Positions 22,790 through 33,476 of a DNA stretch of 64,000 nt are shown in pieces. Position 1 is the stretch's first letter, and each line of letters starts with the position of its first letter. The notes under the pieces are model-generated. The model saw nothing but the letters and a program-made list of their open reading frames with translations, did not search any database and was not told the origin of the DNA. A program made the position numbers and the translations under genes. The stretch covers positions 120,001 through 184,000 of the forward strand of contig JALGPY010000078.1 in NCBI GenBank assembly GCA_023055425.1, read 5' to 3'. The DNA is from Linanthus parryae. Its lineage: Eukaryota > Streptophyta > Magnoliopsida > Ericales > Polemoniaceae.

Positions 22790-22892
22790 CTCTAAATAGA
22801 AACGAAACGCACTCCGCTCTCTTCTATCCCTAAAGACAAAATAGAGAGACTTTTTCTTGCGAAATTGCATCGCTCCTTTTCTTTACACCAGT

Positions 22893-22908
22893 CTTCTATA
22901 TGATATTT
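22893..22908 (-). promoter_or_regulatory. Candidate atp1 promoter motif
   Basis: On the minus strand this reads AAATATCATATAGAAG, about 105-120 bases upstream of the atp1 start. It resembles the plant mitochondrial promoter consensus, which has an AT-rich lead and a CATA/CRTA core followed by purines. A nearly identical word occurs at 19496-19511 with no gene downstream, so the motif alone is weak evidence. Confidence 0.3.
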
Positions 22909-25063
22909 CTTCTTCCTCGAGTCCTGTCATGATCTTCACTCGATGAAAGAGCTTTACAAGCGGCATTGCCCTTCTATTAAGAAATTTCGATCGAAGGTAC
23001 TAGCCCCCTTCTCCCTTCGCTCCCTACTCGCCTAAAGGAAAAGGAGCTTCGATCCCCCTCGCCTAAGGGAAAAGGGGCTGCGGAGTCAATTAGCGAAAAG
23101 GCGGATTCGTAGTTCGAAGGAAGTAAGCACAAACTAAACCAAGCTGTCCCATCTCGATCGGTAACCAACCCAAAGAAGCGAAGGTATTTCATTGTAAAGA
23201 AAGATTCCGTGCCAACAAAGCCACTTTCCACCGCTTTCATAGGTCCGGCATTACATTACTCGAGCCCCTATCGTGCGATGATCGTTAGACAAAGACTTCT
23301 TAGAGCAAGAATTGACTTACCAACCCTCCCGGCGGTAGGAACTGCTGCTTCGGGCTAGGCCGGGCGGACGTGGGAACTGTACCAGCAAACCACCTTCCAT
23401 CTCTCATCTTATGGCTCACCAGCGCCTCTATTGCGAACAATGAGGGAGTGTCGCTTTTTCTCGATAAAAGAGGCAGTGTGATGAGCGGGTAGGACATTAG
23501 GTTGTAACCTAGGGTCTTGCTTTGCTATAGCGCTCTATGCCCTGATCGCGGGCATGAAGCTTCCCTTGGTTGGGAGTCTATTTAAGCTTTCATCCTTTCT
23601 AGCAGCATCTGTGTCGCTGCTATGGAAGAAACTGGGTCTTGCTGGTAGGAAAAGGCCTTTCCCGGGAGGAGCGGACCTAGAGCTAGGGCGAGCGTCTTCT
23701 TTGCTTCTTTGTCCTCAAGTGGGATTCTTCGGTACCTTGGGTTGAGGGGGCTTGTACCGAGGGTTTTGATGAAAGTCCCATATTCCTAGGGTGCAGGTAG
23801 CGGCTTCCCAGGGCTAAAGTATCGGATTCTTTTTTTGGGGGTTTATCTACTCTACCGTATTCGAAAATGGTTACGAGGAGCCCCCTCAGGAGATGCACCT
23901 AAATAAAGTTCCATTTTGACTGTCATAGCACGTAATTCCATTTCCTATGTTATATGGTCATAGGTTCTCCGATGTTATAAGTAGAAGGCGCGGTCAAACC
24001 AAGGCATGGCATATTAAGTGAGACAGCTGAAATAGCTTATAGAGAGGAGCTTCCCGTTGCACCTGACGGTGTTGGTCATCGGTCGGAAAGCTCGAACAGA
24101 TCAACTAGATCGGACAGATCGTTGGTCGTTGTCCGTAGTACTGTTGTACTATTTTCGTAAGGAACGAGAACACCTTTCGGCGTATATTCTTTAGAAGCAC
24201 CATTTCCATTGGCGCATGAAGGCAGGCTTCCCTGACATGAGGAAGAGCCGTGAGGCCTAGCCTAGCATTGATTATAGAACTCAGTACCGTGTTTACAAGA
24301 ACTTCTTTTCTAAAAGAGAGGACTTATTCGAACATAGAAGAAGCACAATCTTGCCACAAGGCATACGTATCATAAGAATCTGAGCTGCGAATAGAAGCAT
24401 CGATAAAGCTCGGAGAAGCGAAGCAGACAAATTGCTTAGATAGAACAGCTTTGGATCGTTACAGGTCTCATTCAATCAGTAGAAAAGAACATAGAGATTC
24501 GTTCACTCCTCTAACTGAGGAGATCACTGCAATCCGCTCATTAACAAGAACAAGCACATCAATACAATAAATACTATAAGAACTATCTGACAATGAAACA
24601 TAAGGATCAGTATGATAGAGAAGAAGCAGCGAATCGGCAAGACTCGTTATTTTAGTGGAGCTAAGATCTTGTTTTTAAGAGTAAAGGGCACCTTTTTCAT
24701 CTTTTATATGTCCTTATTAGCCGGTCGGCGTACCTCGTCGGTGGCCCAACTCTGACCTTGTATTGGATGCTTACTGGCAATGAATGGTGAGTAGAGTGGA
24801 ATGGTGCTTGCTGCACTCATCCGGATTCACTTGCTATGTCTGCCATGTAGGAGTATGCGCTGTTATTCTTTTGAGGCTGGCCTGTGCCTCAGGTGCGTTC
24901 TTGGGCGGCGATGAGCTCCAATCGTCCCGTACATGGCTCCTGTTTGCAGGTGGATGCAGACCAATATATTGCTCTCCTCTCTATCTGTTGCTGGTACGGT
25001 TGGTTCCATAGGCAGGTGTGAAGCTAGAGCATCATCCGAGGCCTACGGAGTAGCAAACCAGAG

Positions 25064-25222
25064 ATGGTTGCTAAGGCTGATGACGAGTTGTTCAGGCTGG
25101 TTGTTTATTTGGTACTTACGCTATTTTGTGCCCTGTTGTTACTCATTGTTGACTGTAGTGGCTGTCTCCATAGGTATGGCTCATTAGTTATGATTATTTC
25201 GGCCCATGGGGCAATGTTGTAG
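25064..25222 (+). CDS. Hypothetical small membrane ORF, 52 aa
   Basis: An ATG frame of 52 codons in the T/G-rich patch. Residues 11-29 form a single strongly hydrophobic stretch (RLVVYLVLTLFCALLLLIV), followed by a Cys-rich turn and a second mildly hydrophobic tail. It overlaps another hydrophobic frame (24933-25187) in a different phase. I do not recognise a family. Both frames may simply reflect the T-rich composition. Confidence 0.15.
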   Translation: MVAKADDELFRLVVYLVLTLFCALLLLIVDCSGCLHRYGSLVMIISAHGAML

Positions 25223-25335
25223 GTGTGCCTACTTTCATTAACGTTCATGGGTATGCCCTTTACGTTAACTCATAGCTCTACCTGGGGAATGCCCCTTGTA
25301 AACCTCTTTCACCTTTCATCCCAATAAGACTAAAA

Positions 25336-25357
25336 AAGCTTCCGAATACGGAGGCTT
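25336..25357 (+). terminator. Stem-loop, possible transcript 3' end element
   Basis: AAGCTTCCG and CGGAGGCTT pair over 9 bp (one G-U) around an AATA loop, preceded by an A run and followed by CCTAAAACTTTT. The form is like a factor-independent terminator or the 3' stabilising hairpins of plant mitochondrial mRNAs. No gene is assigned directly upstream. Confidence 0.3.
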
Positions 25358-27287
25358 CCTAAAACTTTTCTGACTGAGCTAGCTGAAGGAACGAAGTGCT
25401 TCGAGCAAAGAGAGAAGGAACTTGCCTCCCTGGCCTACGGAAAGGTTTTAAGAAAGAAGAACGTAAGGCGCGAGAGTAGTGGTGCCCCTTGTTGTTCCCC
25501 AGCGCTAAGACAACAAGAAGGAAAGCTAGGTGGGCGACAGAGCCAGGCAGATGCTAGAAAGTCCAAAGGAGGGTAGGCCCAAAGGCAGGTGCTAGAATAG
25601 ATATGTATGTTGATGAGTGAAATGAGTTCACGTTGCTTGGCTTGGGTACTAATAGATATTCCCATAGCATGATGAGCAGTGAAAGCTCTAGCTAAGCTCA
25701 TCCTTTCTTTAAGTCAATTACCAGCCCTATAAAAGATAGCTATCCGAGTGAATGATGCCTTTCGTTAAGCCCTTTCCAACGAGATGTCTAAGGCTCGGCT
25801 CCTGGTTACGTTCGTTATAAGGGAGCACCTTACAGTAAACGACATTTACAGGTACCTTTAGTTGCTAATATAGGAAAGAGAGATAGCCCCTAATCTCACT
25901 GCAGAAAACGAAAGTGCTGCGCCAAAGACCGATGGTTCAACAGCAGCAAAGATCACATTCGAAGTCTTTGTACCGACGAGAACGCTTGACGATTAGTCCT
26001 TACATAGGTAATTATTCCTACATTCCAATAGCATAAATCATTGAAGATTGAAGCTTTCTTCTTATAAGCTACTTCTTCATTTAAGTGAAGTCTGGGAACG
26101 TAGATTGGTTTACCATTATACTCTACTAGAAAGGAAAAGGCCCCTTTTCCCTGCTTGGGGGCGAAGATCCTCTACTATTGGAAAGTGGGAATTCATTCTC
26201 TTAAGATATTTCCACATAAACAAACCAAAGCCTTGTCCCTATGAGCAATGCCCTATACCGAGCCAAAGACAAAGGCTTAAGATCTTTCCTTTCCCAGCAG
26301 ATAACTAAGGCAACCTAAACTATGGCTGAGCTAGACAGAAGCGGGAGCCATTCCTCGTTCACCGAGGTTTGAATTGGTTATACGTCGAAGGAAGCTTCTT
26401 TTCCTTCTTCCTAAAGAATATGTTGCGTTGCTCTTTCATCTCGTACTTGGTTCTATTGGACATATCATCTTCTAAAGATGAAACTCTTCTTCCTATTCTC
26501 GAGGAAAGAAAGCTTCAAAGATGACTCAGTAAAGGGCGGATACCTATAATACCGTACGGATATGTACATAAGGTGTAGTTCCGCGTGTTGATTGGGCAAA
26601 GTCTCTTTTGAGCTGCTTCGATTGGGTGCGGCTAAACCAAAGTAGATTGTATGCAACCCGGGATGATTTGGATAAATGTGTATAGAAAGGGTACGAGTTA
26701 CCCGATCGATTATGCAGGCTAATTGAAAGGAGAATTACTACAACTACAAAGGGGCCTAAAGTAATCTACCAGAGGTATTTTATTTCCCACCATTTTATTG
26801 ATCATAGAAGATTTGAATTCCCTCGGTCGCCGGCATCTTCGCTGATGAACTACAGCAATATCAATAGTTCCGTAAAGTCATAACGAGGCTAACCTATCCT
26901 GTCTTTCTTCACTCTAATTCTCCTTTCCTACTTTCTTTTCTTTCTCTTAAGAAAGCATATAATATAGTTCCATCCTCATGAAGTAACCGAGTGCCATAAC
27001 GAGAAGTAAGAAAGACATCTGGGACAGGGAAGGTGATACTGCGGAGCATACTTGGAAAACGACTCTTTATTTTAGGAAAAGGAAGCCCACCGCTTTGCTC
27101 GAAATAAATAATAGACACTTTCACTCGACAAACTTAGAAATCCTACTTAGCAGAAAACTGGGAACTTCCTACTCGACAACTCAAACTACCCCTTTCGGTC
27201 ATGCCGCTTTACTCCTCGGAAACCTAGGAGTTGTAGGAAGTACGGGTCGTGACACACCTATAAAACAAGTCTTCTTTTCACTCTTAG

Positions 27288-27515
27288 CTTCGATGCTATC
27301 AAGGTCGAACTTCCCTTTCGTTTTATATTATATATGATCGCTACCTCGAAGGTTACTTTCTAGGACTAGGACTCATGTTTTACTATGCTATTAATAATAG
27401 AAACTCTGATGAACAATCGGTCTGGACCCCGATATGGAGAACTATGCATAGACTTGCTATGCCGGGGCATTACTACACTACTGTCTTCTCCCCTGAGGGA
27501 GCTTTCGCTTCGTAA
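27288..27515 (+). other. Open frame with protein-like composition, no family assigned
   Basis: A 75-codon open stretch ending with TAA at 27513. It contains DRYLEGYFLGLGLMFYY and then DEQSVWTPIWRTMHRLA, a mixture of charged, aromatic and hydrophobic residues unlike the Ser/Leu/Arg-rich noise around it. The first ATG is at 27375, leaving only 46 codons. It overlaps the end of another plus-strand frame (27095-27337), so a frameshifted relic of a longer gene is possible. I cannot name the parent. Confidence 0.2.
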
Positions 27516-29439
27516 AGCTACTCCCTATAAACAGTATCCTTCCAAAGTTAGACATCATCGGTAGTCCATTCCTTTACTGCACTTAGTAAACAGACAACCT
27601 CCCGCTACTAATAGTTCGGGCAAATTGATCTATGCGAATACTCAAAGAGAAGGTTGAAGCCGTTACAAGCCATATTAAGATAAGAGGGCAGTTCTACCAG
27701 AACCCACTAAACCGATAGAGTTGCGAGTTCTACCTAGCTATAAGAAGAAGACCTATCGAGATTAGGAGTGAATGAATTGCATCCTCTCTTGGAGTTTATG
27801 CTTACTCGCTATTATATCTATTTGAAAGTACCCCTCTCTTCTCCTCTCTTTGCGGCAGCAGCTGGTGAATACCAACACCTGTAAGAAAAAGGCGAAGTTT
27901 AAGTTAGACCCCCGCCCGGGTAACAAGGATTTGTTTTTTTATAGAAAGTTTCCTCTTTAGAGGGTACATTCGCTGTAGTTCCCATCCTGTCCAATAAAGG
28001 AATAGATTCCCGGATTCTTGGCGCCCTACAGGAGATTTGGAACAATTATCATTTCGCTCGCTAGCAGTAGCCAGATGGATATCTCATCTAACCAAAAGAG
28101 TGCCCCTTCTTGCTTCGTCCTATTATTCCAATAGGTTTACCTACTTTCAAGAACTATATATGCGTTTTCTGATGCTAGTTTTTCTTGTCTCAATTGATGT
28201 GAAATAGACTTCAAATGCATGTTAATCATGCTATCTCTCCTGTTATTTCTGCCATGACCAAACCACTGCGATGCCAGGGTTCGTGGAGCTAGTCCTATCT
28301 GCCTGCGAATGGGTTTGTTGATGTTGAACCTGTTGCTCCCAAAGACCAATCTATCCACTCCAGTGCAAAAGTCAATAAAATGGTTTTAGTAAAGGAAACC
28401 ACCTCTCCTTCCGCCGCTAACCCAGCAAACAAATCTTTGGTGGTAGGCTTTCTTTTCTTTCTCTTTTCCGGAGACAACAAATAGGAATAACTAAACCACG
28501 TCTACGCCAGTATCATGTATGCACAGGTTCTAATTCCACTCTTTCTTCAAAGAAAACTCCTCTACCCGGCAAGGAAGCATCTGGTCTCTGAACAAAGGGG
28601 CTCAGTTGCGAGAACTCGGATTGATTATTCGACTCCTTACTTGACTACTCACTTAGACCAAAGGACTATCATATTTATATTAAGTAAGGGAATACTTCTC
28701 ACGATCAAGCCTAAGCAGCTATTTCGCTTTCTTTTACCTCTCAAGTCATCAAATCAAACAACATCCTGCGCTAATGCCTGAGCCGAGATAACGGCAGCCC
28801 TATTCTATTTAGACTCTACGTTCTCAGTCAAAGGATTCCCCTTAGCATGCGTGCTTCCCTTCGCAGACTTAATATAAGAGTTTTACCGAGCAAAAAAATG
28901 AAATGAAGTAAGCTACCTTGAAAGCGCTTTCACTTGGCTTTATTAATTCAATCAATCAACCGAAGGTAAGGGCTACTTCGTTCATCATCCTGCTTCTTCA
29001 ACAATCGGAGTCCTTTCGCGGAACATAAATCTATAGAATTCCGCTTCTTTCCTGGGTATTCCTTCTACCTAATATTGGTGCTATACCGATAGATAGAGGT
29101 AACATAGATCTGACGGTAAGAGTTCTTTCCATTGAAATAGCTTCGTTTGGTTACCGCGGGACAGCGACAGCAGGGGAGCTCTGGTTCACTACCCTCGCCT
29201 CGCTTTGAGTGGGGGAAGGCTGCTAATAATAGTGTAGGTAAAAGAAAGAAGAACAGCTCGCCAGCCTAGTACAACATCTTGCTCTACTAAGCCAACGCTT
29301 AACACGAAAGATATCAGAAAGATGGAGATACCCCCTTCAATTGTCCAGCTCCAAGGTAAGATCAATACGCATTGGCTCCTAAATCTCTACTCATCAGCTA
29401 AGTTGAGACCAGCTCTTGGAATCCCGCGCCCTGGGAACC

Positions 29440-29960
29440 AACTTCCTCCACCTTAGGAAGCCTTTTAATTAAACCGGGCAGTTCTGCCCTTCGGAGAAAC
29501 CTACCAGCGCTCTTGGATTCCGCCTTTGCCCTTACAGAGAACCGACTTCCGCCCTAGGAATCCGGTAGTTTAGCCCTTAGGAATTGGCTACCTCCGCTAC
29601 TTGCGCTTCATTTACCATAACTTATGAGCCCTGAAAATCCCTTTTTTTCCTCAGAAGAAGGTAGTTTCGCCCTGCGACTTACGAAGCCAATACTTCCTCC
29701 TAGTTAGAAATAACGAAATTGATACTCCTTTCGCACTTAGGAATACAGGTACAACTTTAGCCTCCGGTGGCTCCTTTGAGGAGGAAACCAAAAGAAAACG
29801 AAGCATATAGGACCTTTTGCACTTGGGATGCACCTACCCGGGCATCTGCTTTTGAAGCCGTTCTCCCTTAGGGATCCATTACTCGCGCCACTTTCGCTGC
29901 CTTTTCCGATCACTTCCGCTAATTGCTTACGAACCGCTGCTGAGGAAGGATTTTCCATAT
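29440..29960. repeat. Field of degenerate short repeats
   Basis: Variants of a roughly 30-45-base motif containing CTTCCGCC, CCCTTAGGAA and GGTAGTTT-like words recur many times here (for example near 29447, 29549, 29570, 29735 and 29867). The copies are diverged and irregularly spaced, suggesting an old slippage-derived array. Confidence 0.45.
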
Positions 29961-32900
29961 TGCGAAAAGTAATGAAGATCCTACTCGCGCGTCTTATCGC
30001 AGGGAAACGGATGCCTAACTACCCCATTCATGTGAAATGGATTTACCTATTTAGGTGAAAGGTAGGAAAAGATGGTGCGCTACGGCTACTAACACCAGGC
30101 AAACAAGGCGGAAGCTTAGCTTATCCCGAAGATCTTTCATTCTCTTTGTCTGAAGTAAAAGTCATGTCTCGTCTAATACCTTCGCTAGACACCTTCGCTT
30201 CTTTGGGTTTCCGATCGAGATGGGACAGCTTGGTTTGTAAATAGCTTTCAAGTCCTAGTCGAAGGTGCCAGAAAAGGCTTTCACAGAACATTACTGTGAA
30301 AAGGAGAAGTAAGGTGATTGGGGTTGCTTTGGGATACGGTCCCATCCTTCCTTTGCAGAAAGGGATACCGATGTGCGTAGTTCCTGTTATGCAGATTGAC
30401 AGCTGATCCCTTCAGATGACATTCACTGTTGATCCCGGAAGATGACTACTCAGAGGCCTAATTTGCAGGATTTATGTTAAGGCAATGGTAGCTTTGGTCC
30501 AAGATAAGGATGTGGCTATGGCCCCTGTAGCTAAGGTGGTGCCCGAACACCTTATTCGACCGCTTCTCGTGGGTTTTTTCGTTATACAAGTATTACAGCA
30601 AGAGAGAAGCGCAGGCTATTTTGATCCGTAGGAAGGCGATAGTTCCGTGGCTTCCGCAGCTGGGAGTCACTTTCTAGTTAGCAAAAGATTGGATTGGATA
30701 CATAAGTCTGTCTCACTAGCCAGATGATGTAACCGAGCCCAGGGAAGAAGCGTAGTTTGTTTCCTTAGTCCCATAGCGTAGAGCGAAGAAGAGAGCAAAT
30801 CATACTTATCTATCAACAAATCTGAAAATAAAGACAGATCTTATAATCTTTCGTTTCAGCTTCCCCATCTCCTCACATCAGTGGTCTTGCTCGCTCTGTC
30901 ACAGCGAAGGACGTTCTCTTTCAATGGAAATACCATAAATATGGATGCCTTGCTGACAGGAAGATGCACTTCGCCGATTCCTTGCTTTCACTATCAACTC
31001 GAAAGGCAAACAAGAGAAGTCTTTTCTTTATAAGTCAGATTCGCTCCCCCCTCTTCTTGTAGAGGAGATTGACTGCGGCACCCATCTCTAGGTCTTTAGG
31101 ACAAGGCTTAGCCTTTGTCTTCGGGGTCGGAAGCAACGGTTGGCTTGGTAAACCCAACTCCTAGGTTTGACTTAAGTAGGCTATCGACTTATCGCACTAC
31201 AGCGGTAGGAACAGGGCTTTCACTTCTATTAAGATATTTCCGGCTGAGCTATTCACCTTATTTTACATTCCACTCGGAAGCTAAGAGCACATCTTCTCGT
31301 TGGAGTTGCTCCCGTTGCCGCTTTATATGAAGCAAAGAACTGCTTTTACACAACGCAATAACCGCTTTCACATAACGAAAGAGAAGAAAAGAACCGACAT
31401 GACTCTTCGAATGAGAATAGGCTTGCAGATCCTCATGAAACTCAAAAAAAGATGTATCTGCGCTCTGATCCTTGCCCTTTTTACTTAAGCCAGCTTGTTA
31501 GGAGCGGAACCTGGCCCTGTAACTACTCGACGAAGAGTTCCGTTGAGGTTAGTGATCACTCCGGATTCTGAAAACGATGTGTGCGATACTGATAATAAGG
31601 TATTTTTGATACCTGCTATAGCTCTAGCGCGAGTCTTCCTGTTCTCCTACGCTCGATTCTATCATGACCGGAAACCGGGTAACTACGGCTAAAAAAGAGA
31701 GAAAGGTGCCAAGGTTACCTAATGAATTTGGACGTTGTTTCGTTTCAACTAACCCAGATGCTCTTGTTCCATCTACCAATGTATGAGGGCTCTAAGGCAT
31801 CTAATTAGCCGGCACCCTGCCATGATCTAGCGCCTCCCCGAAATAGGGCAGTATATCTCCCATTCAAGTATCATACAGTAGAATGAGAAGTAAAGAAAGA
31901 AAACCCTTCTATTATATAGATTACTCATTAATAAAGGGAACCCGCTCACTCATTCTCACACTCTCATGTGTTTGATCACATCCAGCTAGCTAGAGTTAGA
32001 CCGTACAAACAAGAGGTCTTTTTTGAAACTTCAGTAACAGGTCTCAGTAAAAGAGGAACAACTAATTCAATCATCTGGTGTTACAGTGACTTATCCCTCT
32101 GGGAACCATCCGAATTAGGAACTGGTATGGTAATCCGAGTAGATTCTTTCTCAGATGCTGTTCCAACCCGAGTCAACAAGCAAGGAAGTCGCCCGCAAGT
32201 CATGAATGTTGTGCTAGTCCGGAGCTAGGTATCCGCCTTCGAATCCTATCTCCTCTCCTTAACAGTCGAGTGGTAAACTCCTCTCATCTTTCATTCGGCA
32301 CGGTTTCCAATTGACTTACTGCTATTGATTTCGCCACTAGGGCGTTCGCGGAGCCCTTTCGTCGTTAGGTCGAGCCAATCGAAAGAGGGAGATTGCGCAG
32401 ACTAAACTGATGCCCCGCGCCTGTCTTCTAGGATTCCATCCACCCATAGGTTTCGCCTTCCCATTTCGCTCGCTTCTGTTCTCTTCTCTTCCCTGGTCAC
32501 AAGTAGAATTGAACCAAAACAAAAGGTAGGACCCCGCATCCCCCGATTCTTTGATCTTCCGCTGTAGGTGGGCGTTTCCAAACCCGGTAGCTGCATCTTG
32601 AGCTTCGAATCTTTTATATAGATGTCCATCAAAGAAGCCTTTCTAAGTGAAGGTGAATTCTTCCTCACACGAATATGAGATGTTTGAAACGAGACCGAGG
32701 AGTGGGTCTGAAAAAGACTTTTGCCTAGTCCGGAGCGGTGCATGTGTGTCAGTGGCTCGAATCCGCAGGCGAAGTCATCGGTTGACAATGAACGGATTGA
32801 AGGTTTCGTTTTCTCTTTCGAGTGAAGCTGACAATTGAGGTAAGGTCGCTTCCTTTGCGAAAATCCTTGCTTCCAAGAAAGAAGGTCCAAAGGTACGGAT

Positions 32901-32962
32901 CTTGGTCTTCTTGACTGGCTTTAAACCATCCAATCTTTCCAATCCGAATGTTGCTCTAAGGG

Positions 32963-33310
32963 ATGAAAATGGACATGACACAATCCCTGAAGAGTATGAT
33001 GTGCCTGGCCTTGCTTCTCTTGATTCCCCACCGCGGATCCATATCTATACCAGAGATTGCTTTTCGCTCTATCTTTTCAGAGACAGGAGAGGAGACTCTC
33101 TACTTACAAGAATGCTACTTAGGGGGATTTCCTTTTTATGGGTTCCCATTTGACTTCACTTACTCCGCTCAACTCAATTACTCATCATCATCAGTAGTTC
33201 TACGCCTGGCTCCGAACGATGGTGAAGTTTGCTTTCTTTCCGCGGGTACCACGACACTCTTTCAATTTAGGAAAGGTCAGAAGGCCGTCTTCTTCCTTTG
33301 CTTCAGTTGA
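32963..33310 (+). CDS. Hypothetical ORF, 115 aa, hydrophobic N-terminal segment
   Basis: An ATG-initiated frame ending 166 bp before the tandem junction. Residues 11-22 are hydrophobic (KSMMCLALLLLIP), giving a signal- or anchor-like start, and the rest is Ser/Phe/Tyr-rich. No domain is recognised. An overlapping frame (32902-33153) occupies another phase, so the coding phase is uncertain. Small membrane-type frames near recombination joints are the usual form of cytoplasmic male-sterility genes, but nothing here shows that function. Confidence 0.15.
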   Translation: MKMDMTQSLKSMMCLALLLLIPHRGSISIPEIAFRSIFSETGEETLYLQECYLGGFPFYGFPFDFTYSAQLNYSSSSVVLRLAPNDGEVCFLSAGTTTLFQFRKGQKAVFFLCFS

Positions 33311-33451
33311 CGAAAATGAACTATTATAGAGTGGTATTGCGCCCCCTAGTCTCTACCTACCCACTCGGGTACGGGTACCAGGGTTCAAAAAGAAGTCGTT
33401 CAAATGGAAATAGGTCACAGGCAAGCGCTGAAACTCTCATCGATCGTCGAA

Positions 33452-33473
33452 TCGAGTCATAAAAACGACTCGA
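33452..33473 (+). other. Perfect hairpin at the tandem junction
   Basis: TCGAGTC (33452-33458) and GACTCGA (33467-33473) pair perfectly around the 8-base loop ATAAAAAC. The structure ends 3 nt before the junction at 33476/33477. Confidence 0.85.
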
Positions 33474-33476
33474 GCT

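Larger units (their letters stand above)
4660..33476 (+). repeat. 28,817-bp tandem unit, copy 1 (complete)
   Basis: Sequence starting with AATCACATAGAG at 4660 recurs at 33477 and 62294, an exact offset of 28,817 each time. The base before the shared sequence differs (G at 4659, T at 33476 and 62293), so 4660 is the left edge of the repeat. The unit carries nad9, trnW, trnY, nad2 exons 3-5 and atp1. Genes and ORFs compared between copies agree in length and sequence, so the copies are very recent, kept uniform by recombination, or an assembly product. Confidence 0.95.
22871..33476. other. 10.6-kb spacer from atp1 to the tandem junction
   Basis: No known gene is recognised. It contains a T/G-rich patch with overlapping hydrophobic frames (24700-25320), a 9-bp-stem hairpin (25336-25357), an unassigned protein-like frame (27288-27515) beside an opposite-strand 71-codon frame (26909-27124), a field of degenerate short repeats (29440-29960), a 115-codon frame (32963-33310) and a perfect hairpin at the unit end (33452-33473). 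A 20-bp word is shared between 13936-13955 and 23220-23239. Confidence 0.7.

Noticed and set aside
22897..22906. Promoter-like word treated as a firm atp1 promoter
   Set aside because: A near-identical word at 19496-19511 has no gene after it, so it is listed only as a low-confidence candidate.
24784..25222. Overlapping small hydrophobic frames recalling viral movement-protein blocks
   Set aside because: The arrangement is suggestive, but I could not match the diagnostic conserved motifs; T-rich composition alone can produce hydrophobic frames. Kept only as a composition anomaly.
32402..32890. 162-codon minus-strand frame
   Set aside because: It begins at TTG, the first ATG comes about 50 codons in, and the composition is Ser/Arg/Leu noise overlapped by other frames.
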